Shown here in pieces: positions 49,589 to 61,335 of a stretch of DNA of 64,000 nt (position 1 is its first letter; each line of letters starts with the position of its first letter). The DNA lies in NCBI GenBank assembly GCA_023634235.1, contig JAMKCF010000003.1, positions 10,304,742-10,368,741 of the forward strand, written 5' to 3'. Below the pieces are notes generated by a model. The model was not told where the DNA came from and searched no databases. It saw only the letters and a list, made by a program, of their open reading frames with translations. A program made the position numbers and the translations under genes. Origin of the DNA: Pisaster brevispinus. Lineage: Eukaryota; Echinodermata; Asteroidea; Forcipulatida; Asteriidae.

Positions 49589-51097
49589 TAGATTTAAATC
49601 CCCTTTTCCTTTCATATGGTTATATACATTGTAAAGCAAACTCTGTAAGGAGGAATTTCCAACAGACAACTAAGGAGATAATCCAACCACACTGGTTCCA
49701 CATCAACTTGTTTAAACTTTTACCTGGTATTGGGATAAACTATGACAGCTCGGCAAATCGCTAAGTCGAAATGTAAATTTGGGAACCAAGTCAAAACCCT
49801 TTCTGAAAAGACCGCTGTAAGATCGATGACCTTCAGTTGAGCTGAAACTTGGTAGCCAAAAAAAAAATCTACCAGCAAAATGTAGAGAAAGCAATAGTGC
49901 TGTGTTATTTCTTTTATGGGATACATCCACACATAACTCAATAATACTTGAACTCCAACCCCAGCCCCCACCCCCACGCCCACACACACACACATTTGTC
50001 GATCCGGTAAATCAAGGACTTCTCTTTGTTCTCCCATTGCTTAGAGTTTTTTTTATCAACCATCTCCATTGATTTTGCTCACAAAATATAACCTCCAAAC
50101 ATCCTCAGTCTGTCAAACCACCTGGAAACCTTTTTTGGTTAATATCCTCAGTATGAATGGGTAGACACGTTTGCAAAACCTACCCACATACCCAACAACT
50201 ACGACTGAAATAAAGGATTAATTTGTACCGTGCTATTGAACTAAAGTTCTCCTGTCAATGTGTTCAGTTACATACATGTAACTATATCTTCCCCCGCTGC
50301 TTCAAATATGAAGTCTTTCATATGATGTCAATAGTTCAATACATCAGACGCACAAAAATGCCAGATGAATGAAGCCACGCTTAATAAAAGAAACCTTGGG
50401 ATTAATTGACATACAGTTTGGAAATATGTTGAGTCAATTCACAGAGGGATGGTACAACAATCAACATCTTCAAATGGCTCTTGACATGCGCTAAGAGATT
50501 CCAGATCTCAAGAACCACAAGAAAATAGAATCTGGTGTTTTAGAATTGACTTTATCATTGGAGGAGCTATTTCAGGCAGGAGAGAAGGGTGTAATTAAAT
50601 TAACACCAGGGTCTTGGATCCATGGTTAAGGGGGGGATCGGAGGAACAGGGCTCACCTCCAGGAACCCAGCTGCCCCCCGTCAAAACAATTAAATCACTC
50701 CGGGTTAATTAACATCGTACAATCAAAGAGACGCTTTCGTTGCGCAAGTTGAAAATGACATTTCAAAAAGTTGTGAGGTGAGGGCTCGGAGGGTCTTTTG
50801 ATTTGATTAGAAGGTTGGGGCTCAGGAGGAGAGAGGTTTGCTTAAAAAGGTTTAAAGGTTGGTTGTAATAGGGTCAGGAATTAAATGGACACATTTGACA
50901 CGAGATGACAAAGAAAGATTACAAGCCAAGGGGACAGGTCCATAATGTTTACACTTTCCTATAAAAATATCAAGTAATTAAACCCCAAGGGAGACTGCCA
51001 ACATAGGGCTAGATTGCTCAGTTGGTGAAAGTAACATATATCCAATTTTATTCTACTAATTTCAAGCATGAAGACTTCAAAGATTAGAGAGAAGTTT

Positions 51098-51412
51098 GCA
51101 AATAAGCCATTTGCAACTTAGATCTTAATAATGTCTGGTACAATGACTTGCTTTGTCACAAGTTAAGGATCGCAGTCATACAGATAGTACTTACTTTTGA
51201 GCCCCCCTCCCCCACAAAATAGTACTTATCAAAAAGATTCTTTCAAAATTGATGCACATTATTTAAATATTCAACATTTTACGCACCTTTAAAAGTTGCA
51301 CATGGTCTCCGGCCCCACTGTTCCCATCATACTATTTGTAAAGCAGTGAAACGGCCCCTGAGCAAGTCACTGTACCAAACATTATTCAAATCTAACTCGC
51401 AAATGGCTCATT
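51098..51412. repeat. ~310-bp segment bounded by ~50-bp inverted repeats
   Basis: The left arm (51098-51168: CCATTTGCAACTTAGATCTT...AATGTCTGGTACAATGACTT) is the reverse complement, with about 15% difference, of the right arm (51353-51412: AAGTCACTGTACCAAACATT...CAAATCTAACTCGCAAATGG). The interior is unique. Possibly a non-autonomous DNA element. Confidence 0.65.
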
Positions 51413-51627
51413 ACTGTGGCAATCCAGTTTCTGTTGATCTTTTCCTAATAAGTAATCATACAACAGCAATTGGCTCGGTTTATTGGCCAGTGGAGCGAAA
51501 GTTGGCAATATGGTGTAGTTTGGATATGGTGCGAGTGTCTTGCATTTTATTGGAACGATGCGAGGATCAGGTAAATCCAGTGTCTTATGACAATGACCTC
51601 TCTGGTCTCTGGGCTCCTTGCGGAGAG

Positions 51628-51705
51628 CTTCAAGGTGTACTACTCCAAGCTGAACCGCATTGTGGCTATTCTGAGAATCCCCCCATGTAGGATGGATTAC
51701 CTCTG
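51628..51705 (+). CDS. Exon 16 of unrecognised + strand gene
   Basis: One base completes Ser with exon 15, then FKVYYSKLNRIVAILRIPPC and RMDYL, then TG and the donor GTATGT. The first half has almost exclusively G or C in third positions. The acceptor follows TCTCTGGTCTCTGGGCTCCTTGCGGAGAG; AG at 51625 is an alternative start two bases earlier. Confidence 0.78.
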
Positions 51706-52058
51706 GTATGTCACCTTTTTAATTTCATGAATTCCCCTGCGGGAGTTACCTGCGTGGTAGATGCCATACCGGCACCACCAAGAAACAAAGATGGCGTGTG
51801 TGTTAGCTCTGGCACATCGCCACCCTGGCCGTGTACGTGCTGTACGGCCGATCCTATCACATCGTGTTAGATTCAACTCCCAAGAAAAATGCACTTCTGT
51901 CAGGCCATTAAAAAAAAAAAAAAAAAGTAATGGCTGCGTAAAACCACGGGAGAAAGCCGCCATATGGCATTTGTATACTACAAAACTTTCCTCTTGCTTA
52001 TTGCTTTATTTATATTAAATATTGTAAAAATAGTGAACTTGGGGCCATTGCTTTTCAG

Positions 52059-52086
52059 CAAGCTGGTCCAGCTGTTGGGATATTAA
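52059..52086 (+). CDS. Terminal exon (17) of unrecognised + strand gene
   Basis: The acceptor is GGCCATTGCTTTTCAG. One base completes Cys with exon 16, then KLVQLLGY and a TAA stop at 52084-52086. Phase and codon usage (AAG CTG GTC CAG CTG TTG) both support it. Confidence 0.7.
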
Positions 52087-52630
52087 TATAAACAGCCAGA
52101 CCCAATGGCTCTTCTGATGAACGTGCTTGCAACTGCAATGCAACAGGAACAATTCACTCAGGTCTGACGGCAACACATATGAGAATAGAAACACCTGGAC
52201 TATTGTTAGCCGAGCAGTGAAAAAATGGGCATCTTTCCACTAAGTTGGTCATCGCCAACCTTTGCATGATGTAATAACGGCTCCGAAGGAAGTGAAACAA
52301 AAAATAAGTACGTAGCATACAGCCTTAGATTCAATTCATGGCTCCCTGCACAATGGTACCATTTGGCAAATATTAAATGAAGACGACCACAAACACACCA
52401 TAAACTGCCCCTTTAGAGAGAGAAAAACATGCTGTTTTTTTAGTCAATGTCACAGACTGTCGCTTCCATTTATTCCCTAAAGTTCTATACCATGCCTGGT
52501 GGAGAGGGGACCCCCATGTTCCCATACTTTAAGACACTTTTTTTCCTCTTGTACAGAAGTATCCCCCCACCAAAAAAAAGAAGAAAAAGAAGAAAAAAAA
52601 GTAAAATAAAAAATGTATCATAAAATATAT
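52087..52630 (+). other. Probable 3' UTR of the + strand gene
   Basis: The first AATAAA downstream of the stop is at 52605-52610, with more at 52630-52660. The segment before it has no open frame of note and ends in an A/G-rich tract (AAAAAAGAAGAAAAAGAAG). The cleavage site is not defined. Confidence 0.35.
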
Positions 52631-54552
52631 AAATAAATACATAAATGAAATAAAATACAAAATATATCTGAGTTACCAAACAAACAGTGAAGACACAATA
52701 GAAGAGGGGTACCACCATGCCCTGTATCGAGCACCAAATGTGAGATACATCTTTGTCACCATAACTGTGACTTTGCTCTTAATATTTAAACCACTGGTAA
52801 TTTGGGGTGTTTCTCCACTGTACACACCGGAAAACCCCAACAATTACAATACATCAACAGATAAATGACCAACAAATATGCCAACATAAAAATATTACCA
52901 TGTTTGGGCTCGTCGAGCCAAAACAACACAAGTCATCATCTACAACACAGGATACCATGACGCCACACAAACCATCCAACCAAAAAGCATAACATACAAT
53001 GTAGACTTCATCTCCTGGCATACTGAAATAACAAAACTTTCCAACTTCATACGGCGCGGGATCCCCACAGTGAGCAAATGTCTTCCGATACCATTTCTTT
53101 ATTTAAACATTTTTCATTTTCCCTCTCTCCCCCTGGCTGGTTATTTACCGAGGTTCCAATCTTGACACCAAGAGACACTCTCCAGTCTGCCAAACTAGCT
53201 AGAACTTGTTTTGAGAATGCTTGACCCTCCCCCTCTTAATTGACCTAGATGACCTCAGAATAAGGGCATACCTCTCCACTGGGACCCATTGGTCCCTTAG
53301 GGGCCCAGCCTTTAATTGGTTTACTTGCCCTTATTAGGACACTGCTATTTTTATTTGATGGCTGCAGATTCCTTTGTTAGGTAGGTACAATTTAATTGTG
53401 CCATCAGGACCTGGTAAATAAGTATTTATACTACATGTACTGTGCAACGAAATGTATGGTTGAAATTGAAATGTTGGTACCAGTAAGTGAAAGGTGCAGT
53501 AATAAGGCGTCAAAATTTACAAGGAAAGTTTTATTCCACTCTCCTTACAATTCCAACTAATGAAACTAAAGTTGATCCACAGTTGTTTGTTTGATTCCTT
53601 TAAATGCATTTAAACCATTCTGTTGTTATGCTCCAGTCCCACTAACATTTGTAATATCTGAACACCATTTGATAAAGCTGTTACATAGAAATTACAGCTT
53701 TTTAAGCAGATGTCAATAACTGATGGTGTTGTTGTACATGTTCTGTTTTGTTCTGGGTGAAAATTAGCAGGGCCTTATTAAACAAATGTTCTGATATTTA
53801 AGTTTGGCTGAAAATCTGTTTACCAGGAAATCTGTGTGGCACAGCAACGAGCAGCACAATAAATTATCCTAGCCTCTCCCCACAAATGACGTCAAAACCC
53901 GCAATGGGTCCAACAGAGTTGAAATTACCAACTAAACTTTCTGAAATCACAAGTTGGAAGATTCCATGATGGGCGTAGTGCTGGGATTCATCATGACAGA
54001 GCCATTGCCGCTCAGCGCTAAAAAAGTCCATTCTGTAAGACGCCCTGTGCTATTATGCAGCCATTTACCTCCCAGTTGGGATTACAATCTGAATGGTTAA
54101 GGCCTATACACTACTGATACCTAAACAGTGTGATCACTTCGTTGGAATGTAAGGGTCAAGTGAAAAGACTCCATAGGACAGCCAGGCTCCGGATTTACTT
54201 TACCATTAGGCAGGAGGGAACAGCGGCAGAGGAGGAAGGGAATCCAGGACTGTAATACATAATGTACACAGTTTGTGAGTTGTCTGAATCGTGTTGATTA
54301 TGGATGTGAAATGTAATATGCCCATGGGCTTCGATAGCTAACTGCACTGTTATTTCAAAAGCATGATGCTCACTGCTCATTGCTTTTTAGCATCGTGCTG
54401 CATGTGGTACATTTTAAGTGATCCATTATATGGTGTGCGGGTAGTCACAAGTGTAGTCTGGTTTACAATGCAGGCGGCAGCATCATCATCATCAAACCAA
54501 AGCACAATATCATACCAAACAACATAATGGCTTCAATTTATTTAATAGCCAA

Positions 54553-54570
54553 CCCCCCCCCCCCCCCCCC
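54553..54570. repeat. Poly(C) run, 18 bases
   Basis: Eighteen consecutive C, the longest G/C homopolymer in the window. Confidence 0.95.
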
Positions 54571-57382
54571 AGAACAGCAGACTCCAAATCATTCACACAT
54601 CACACAACATTTTGCCTGGTGACTGGCTTCCGCCGAATAAAATGTTCCAAGCAACTCTTTGAAAATTGCCTCATGACAAAAATTAAAAAACGAAACAAAC
54701 TGTATTCATCCCATGAACTGCCGCAAGCCATTTGCCTGAATCTTCACATGCAGTTGAGAGTGATGCACTTTTCAACAATTGTATACCAAAATATTTTTCT
54801 TCGCATGGTGAAAATATTTTGCAAGTTTTTATCACTTGACTATTCTATCTCTGAAGTAGAATTTCTAAGTAACTGCTCATGTAACAACATCTAAACTATA
54901 ACATTATTGGGTGTTGGATGTCAAAAAACATTTTTTTTTTTATATGAATATTACACCCTAAGGAATTTTTCATCAAATGGTTAAATACAATACCTTTGCC
55001 TTTTTAATTAACCACGTATGAAGTTATACGCAGCTTTTTCTACAGAAGATTTTTTTTCAGACATGCGCACAAGAGCAACTGTGGTGCCATCACACTGAAT
55101 TTACCTTAGCGACTATCCCCATGGCAACAATCACCTTGGTTACCAGCAGGTATGGAATGTCATCAGGTCAATGTGATTCAATAATTAAGAGACCAACCAG
55201 TGAAGGGGACCAATGAGAGGTTTACCACAGGCAAAGTTAGACAAGGAGGTTGGGAAACTGGGCAGGTTATACGACCCGGTCGTATCGGTAGCAAATCAAC
55301 CAGCGGAATGCAATATAACCACACTGAATAAACAAACACTAATATTTAGTATTGATGCCTGCACCCAGACAAGCGGAAAAATCTATTTTTATAAAAATTA
55401 AAAGGAGAAGGAGGGAGAGGGGGGGGGGTGTCTAGCTGTTGGTATGATAAGAATGTAATTTCCACAGCTTGAGTTCGGTGATGATATTTAATAATTCTGC
55501 AGTGGAGTCACGTTTTGGATTTCTGAGGGAGCCCATTTCGACGGGGATGGAAGGGTGCTGGTCGTGAGAAGAGAAATTGCTTTCATCAGCCAAGTGTCAA
55601 AAAATAGCTCCGGACTCATTTGTCAAGTATGCATTGATAGGCACCAATGTGACTAAGCTCACATCATTGGCTTGCACTAATGTTTACGAAATGTTTACTC
55701 CCGACGTCGGAATCCCAGACCACGAACATTTCACTACACCCCGGATTGCAACGTTCAACTTGAAAGTTTTGTCTCCCCAACCATAAAATTTGCAACCTTG
55801 TTGAAGGCTTTACAATAGGCCTACTTTTGTACAAATTCAACAACCGTCACATTATAATCTGACAAATCTTGCACACGTGCATGTATGCCACACATCCTTT
55901 TAAAAAATGTTCTCTAACAAACATGAATTGAAGGTTTCACTAATTATTTTTGCTCTGCAAATGCACACAAAGTCTGTTTATAGTGTAAAAAATGAGACGG
56001 TAAAATTACAATGAGTAAAGCAGTCTACAAGGTTCATAGCATTTCAAGATCCACAATTTTAATATATTAAACAACACAACAATACGTATTACATTACACT
56101 GGCTCCTGCTATACTGCTGCTATTACACCCAACAGCTAAACAACAAGACCCTAAAATAATCCGCGCCTGGATCCGCCAACAAAACAGCCTTTGTTCTGGT
56201 TAACTGACCGCAAAAAGCAGGAGCCAGAGTCTATTATTGCTTTTTAGAGGTGTAATGTAGATCCTATTTATTGCTGTGACATTAGCGTGGGCACGACCCC
56301 CCTATGGTGTCGTGTATTTCTGCTGGTCCCAAGTATACAGTATTTATTTATATCTATTGAACTTCTGCTGTCTTCTGAATGTTTTCTGCTCTGAGCTTTT
56401 TTTTTTTCATTCCTCATAAAATCAAGCAAAAGCACAGACCTTAAGATACCGGTTTCTTAAAAAAAGCAACTTTGATGTGATGTAGATGTTCATGTAAATT
56501 GTAATATTACATACAGTATATTCTTCAAAAATAACGTACACATATTATGTTCACTCTGGCCCCAAATAATAAGAAACATAAATTGCATAAACCAATATGC
56601 AAGACAACTCAGAAAGGTGCACAAATATACATGTACAGTACTTCCACACCACCAAATTTCTGGTTACCAACTGAAGGGGTTTTGTCCCATAATTAACTCC
56701 ATTGAATATACCTAAAGTAGATTTTTGATTCTATTAATAGTAAAGAAATGATCCAATGGCTAGAATTCACTAATTAGCCACTATCTTACACCCTTGTAGA
56801 ACACACCACATGTACTATAAAGGTTACATACACAGGAGACCTATTCCCCATCATGACTAGATTGGTTTTGTGGCTGATGCACCTCCCATGCAAATCTCTG
56901 CCTCATCAAAGTCACACAACTTCCACAGTCCTCCCAAAGTTACGCCTCTGCAAAGATAGCCTTTGCCTACTTCCTCAAGATCCTGCAACTGCACAAACAG
57001 AGCTAACCCAAGCTAGGTCTCCACTTGGTTTGCTCTGTGAGCCTACATTATATTAACTTGATCATAGATGATCCATCACATGAGAGTAATAGATCAGGGG
57101 CTCAAGGCCAAACGTAAATTGTGTCTTGAAATTACCCCAGCCCTGGATGCCTTGCACTTCCAATGTACTCTTGGGATGTCACCTACGGTAGGTATAGCAA
57201 ACATGTATTTCCTCCTGACGGCATTCATAAAGAACAATAAGCACTCGGACCAAAGATGCATACATTAAGTAAACAAATCCACACACCAACCAATGGTACA
57301 TTGGATACTTGGGTTGGTGTAACGCTGGTGTACAACCCCAAGGAGGGGCATTGCTTCTACTCTGAATACAGCAAGGCATGGC

Positions 57383-57538
57383 AGGCCCGGAATTTCATCT
57401 TTGAGTGCGAGGCCATTTTTATTTTGCAAAGGGCACTTCCATTAGAAAATCTTAAAGTCTAAGGGAAACTTTTGAAGGGGCACCAAGACCAAGACCAGTG
57501 GCAACGAGAGGCCATGGCCTCGGTGTAATTCCAGGCCT
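57383..57538 (-). repeat. AGGCCTGGAATT-end palindromic element, copy E
   Basis: Minus orientation: AGGCCCGGAATTTCATCTTT to GTAATTCCAGGCCT. The interior has GAAAATCTTAAAGTCTAAGG, AAGGGGCACCAAGACC and GAGAGGCCATGGCCTCGG. Confidence 0.88.
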
Positions 57539-58849
57539 GGCATGGCTTATAGACCATAGGTCGCATTCTCAAAAGGCCATTCACATTTTGAAACCTGCTG
57601 GAACACACTACATCATCATGTCAATGCCAACAGTACAGCAATAGACCTTTCTTGATCCGAGGCTGGAAGGAGAAATCGTCCGGTTCCTTTTTGTACAATG
57701 ACTATTAGCAGTCATTACTGTTATTGGATATAGGGAACATGACCAAGATGGTGGCTAAGTGATCGGCCTAATGGTCTATAAATAGGATTCACATTAACAC
57801 TTCTGTAAAGCAATAGACTCTGGTGGAAGGATTTTTGCTAAGTCAATCTCATTGGAAAACACTAATGTCAAAATTATGCTTTTTCATTCAAAATGCTGCA
57901 ATGTGGAAGCAAAATGTTTAATTCTTGTTTTTTAAATAATTTTAATTTGAACAAAAAGGTGTTCTCGGAGAATCCATTCCGAGATGGGTAAGCACAATTA
58001 TCCTTTCTGTTTCATACATTAGTAATATTTTTGTCCACCCCCCTGAGAGAAAGATTTAAAGTACAATGCCTCTTTAATGCCCAGGATGACCATCAGATTT
58101 CCCCATCAGTGGATTATTCAAAGTTACGCCATGGCCACAAACATGGTCCCACCATGATTATCATTTCACACAGTGACAGCTGTACGGTTATGACGTCACC
58201 GTCTATCAAGTATCAATGCCAGGGGGGCAAAGGACATTGACCCAACAGTGGGCACTGAAGCGTGGGATGGATGCACAGCAATGATAAGGACAGAAATTGC
58301 ATTCTGTGTATTCCATAGGTTGATGCACTACATGTATGTGGGTATTGCAGGTTCTGTTCTAGATCATACATGCAGTATGTGAAATGTAGCAATACTGCTC
58401 ATTCATGCTGGAGTAACTATGCTTGGGGTTCAAATGCATCACAGCAATCCATGCTAATGGGTACCAGTCAAAATGATCTGCAGTAAGAAATCCTACCCAT
58501 CAAAAGAGTTTTCTAATGTCCTTTTAGATAAAAATAACAATGACTGAATAATTTTGGGGTGTTTTTTTACAGAAGGAATTCAAACCGTTTTTAAACGGTA
58601 AATTTGTATGTTTTTAATGCCCTTAACGGCCGGACGGCGAGAACATTACAAATTATAATATTTGCCTTCGGATGTAGTAGTACTAATAATTAAATTTCCT
58701 GATGGTATTTAGTTCATAATGATGCATCAATATTTGACTAAACTTCAAGGAAGCCAGCTTTTTCCCTTAAGAGCAAATCAACGTAGCAAAACCTAGGTTG
58801 GAATTCAACAATCTGTTTTTGGTTTGACAAAAATTAGCATCATTAGCTC

Positions 58850-59105
58850 AGGCCTGATACTTTCACCTTCACGGAGGCAACAAAAGTACAATTGCCTCCA
58901 TGCCCTCTGGTCATTGCCTCCATGCCCTCTGGTCATTGCCTCGGTGCCCCTTGAAATGTTCCAGTAAAATGACAGCTAAATAAGTTAAAGTATGTGTTTA
59001 GAGTAAAAGTACAATTGCCTCCAATGCCGCCTTGGTCATTTGCTTGGTACCCCTTGAAAAGTCCAGCAAAATGACAGCCAAGTTACTGAGTTCTTAGAGT
59101 AAAAG
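58850..59105 (-). repeat. Degenerate copy with tandem duplications
   Basis: It begins AGGCCTGATACTTTCACC, related to the AGGCCTGGAATT family. It contains two exact copies of a 22-bp unit (TGCCTCCATGCCCTCTGGTC AT) at about 58900-58940. A larger, diverged ~115-bp duplication starts GTACAATTGCCTCCATGCC at 58885 and GTACAATTGCCTCCAATGCC at 59008. Confidence 0.7.
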
Positions 59106-59623
59106 TAAAGAGTCTGATTAAAAGAAGAAGAAAAAAAAAAATTTGAAGAAGATTTCATCGACAAAAACGTGCCAAATCTTAATGCAATATCACGACACTA
59201 TGTGATTGCCCATCTTCTTCGACAGTACACTCGCTTCACTCTCTTTTCATATGGACGCACCTCTTTCAAATCCAACCTACTCCAGTATTTTAATATTTTC
59301 AATGGGCAGCGTGCGGCCGATCAGATTTCAATATTTTCCAGTGCTAAGGACAATTTAAATTGTTACGCACTCTTGGAAACATGATTTAAGCACTTGAATC
59401 ACCCCCAACTCTGGAATGAGGTTCATCCGTGACAGCAAATTATGCCTGGATTTTGATGATAAGTGGGAGGCAGCTGGTAGGTAAAAGACCTTCGGCGTTT
59501 CATCAGACACGCATTCTGGAAATGCTTTAGAATTTATGATATATTTGTACATTTGGGTAAACCAGAGTTCCAAATTGAAGGTTTTGCTTTTTATTATGTG
59601 TAAATGACCATTATGATGTACAT

Positions 59624-59636
59624 GGGGGGGGGGGGG
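59624..59636. repeat. Poly(G) run, 13 bases
   Basis: Thirteen G followed by AAAT, as at 26745-26756 (twelve G, AAAT). Confidence 0.95.
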
Positions 59637-59714
59637 AAATGGTATACACTGATTAGAATATGAAAATTAAATTGATGAGTCAACGATCGTACATCAAGAG
59701 TTCCATGCATGTTC

Positions 59715-59842
59715 GGCTTGGAATTTCATTCCTGAAGTGAAAGGGCCATTTCCTTTGAAGAAAGGGAACACTGTAAAGTGGTACCAAAGCCAAGAGATAA
59801 AAAAAACTGTCCATGCCTCCTTGGCTTCTACTCAATTCCAGA
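59715..59842 (-). repeat. AGGCCTGGAATT-end palindromic element, copy F (diverged)
   Basis: From GGCTTGGAATTTCATTCCTG to CTCAATTCCAG, with GAAAGGGCCATTTCC and ATGCCTCCTTGGC inside. Shortened relative to the family length. Confidence 0.65.
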
Positions 59843-60288
59843 CAGTGTGAGATGCGGTGATTTTTGTAAAAACACATTCAGGCCTACGGAAAAAGAGTTT
59901 CCCGTTTATTGAACTCAGCATACCACATTTTGAATTTACACTAACAATTTTTTTCTTTCTTTTTCGATCTCATCTATATCCATTCATGTTCCCCGATGCA
60001 CTTTTTTCCCCGAGGTAAACAACACAACAGTGGGTTCAGATGGTACGTTTCCTCCAAGTTCATTCACATGAACTGAACCTTAGTCAAACGCTAGTCAACC
60101 GAGCCTGTGTACTTTCCGTTTAAAGGTTAAGTACAACAATCAGTTCCCTGGAAGGGTTCCCTCTTTCCGATGCTTCGCTTTTTACAACCCGCAATGTGAA
60201 TGAGGAATGTTCAGCACAACAAGCACTTTGGCTTCTTTGTTTTGGAAGACAACACGCAGTTACCGGTTACATGTTGTGGTTTAAATAA

Positions 60289-60447
60289 AGCCTGGAATTA
60301 ACCCACGGCACCTAGGGCAAATGCCCTGTGCTTTGACTGCTGTGCCCCTTGGCAAAGTTCCAACACACATTTACATTGTCAAGGTAGAAGTGCCCCCTCA
60401 CCAGAGAGAAACAGCCCTGCCCCTTCAAGAGCAAAACTCCACGCCTC
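60289..60447 (+). repeat. AGGCCTGGAATT-end palindromic element, copy G (diverged)
   Basis: From AGCCTGGAATTAACC to AAAACTCCACGCCT, with GTGCCCCTTGGCAAAGTTCC and TAGAAGTGCCCCCTCA inside. Confidence 0.7.
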
Positions 60448-60627
60448 CTTTATTTAAATCATGGTCATCGCAGTAATTGAAATTAGGATTATTAGAAGCT
60501 GACATCAATAAACAGAGGCAAGGTTTTCAATAGAACTTGATTAAGTTTGCTGGTATGGCTCCTGAAAACCAAAACCAAACATTTCCCGATGAGCCTGACA
60601 GTCATTTGCGTATTAGTTTTGAACAAT

Positions 60628-61335
60628 ATCTGGTACAATGACTTGCTTAGTCACAAGTTCCCGCTTAAATTTGAATCCCTCATGCTATAATGACAGTTGC
60701 TGCGTCACATGATTTCGGCCAGGCTTCTGCCCAGTTACGAAAAAGACAGCAAACACCCATACACAACTTTGAATAATTGAATGTGAATGGCACAATGGTA
60801 CCAGGGCTTGCTCATCTGGAGGTTGCTAAACAAAAGCTTGCCCCGAGCCAACTAACATCGCAACTGTCTCTATAGTCTGAGGAATTCATCTTAAGGGAGG
60901 GTATATCTTTGGTAATTACTCCAAAAATTAATGACCATAACAAGTTACTTGACAAGAAGCACTGCAGCTGTTCATAATCTATAACATTTGAGAAACAATT
61001 CCCTTCTTCAAAGGAATGTGCTTTTAGAGAGAGGGATTCAAAAACATTTCAATCTGAGAAACGTTTCTTCTGCATGAAACGTTTCTCAGATTGTGTGCTA
61101 CAATTAGGGATTATTCTTCCTGCGTGGACATAACCACTCCAAATTTTCGGCGATATCTCAAAAACACTACCACCTTTTGAAATGGATTTTTCCCAGGTTA
61201 GTTTTATTGTATATATAGGACCTACATTTATACAGGACTAAAACAATTGAACGGTTCCAAAAACCAAAGGTTTACTTTGCCTTTAAAATAAGTCACTGTA
61301 CCAGACATTATTCAAATCCAACTTGCAAATGCAAA
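60628..61335. repeat. Inverted-repeat pair enclosing a TTAA MITE
   Basis: ATCTGGTACAATGACTTGCT at 60628 is the reverse complement (diverged) of AAGTCACTGTACCAGACATT at 61293. These are the same arm sequences as at 51098-51412. The 396-bp TTAA element at 60891-61286 lies between them, so removing it leaves about 310 bp, the size of the other pair. Confidence 0.6.
60891..61286 (-). mobile_element. TTAA-flanked ~390-bp MITE, copy 4
   Basis: The left end is TTAAGGGAGGGTATATCTTT and the right end ACTTTGCCTTTAA. The interior has AGAAGCACTGCAGCTGTTCA, CTTCCTGCGTGGACATAACC and GGCGATATCTCAAAAACACT, matching copies 1-3. Confidence 0.87.

Larger units (their letters stand above)
199..52086 (+). other. 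Large unrecognised multi-exon gene, 3' portion (span of 17 candidate exons)
   Basis: I built this model by hand from splice sites and phase. Each exon is open in one frame, is preceded by an AG acceptor (most with pyrimidine tracts) and followed by a GT donor. Junction phases agree for exons 1-2-3-4, 5-6-7-8-9-10-11 and 12-13-14-15-16-17. Two links are unresolved: exon 4 ends in phase 0 but exon 5 needs an incoming phase 2, and exon 11 ends in phase 1 but exon 12 needs phase 0. Small exons may be missing there. The visible product is about 560 residues, many segments leucine-rich and helical in appearance. I see no signal peptide, membrane domain or catalytic motif that I recognise, and I assign no function. 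The 5' end lies left of the window. The gene runs antisense to Musashi and encloses one of its exons. Confidence 0.7.

Noticed and set aside
51000..51040. GCTCAGTTGGTGAAAG resembling a tRNA A box
   Set aside because: No B box at the expected distance; too little to call a SINE.
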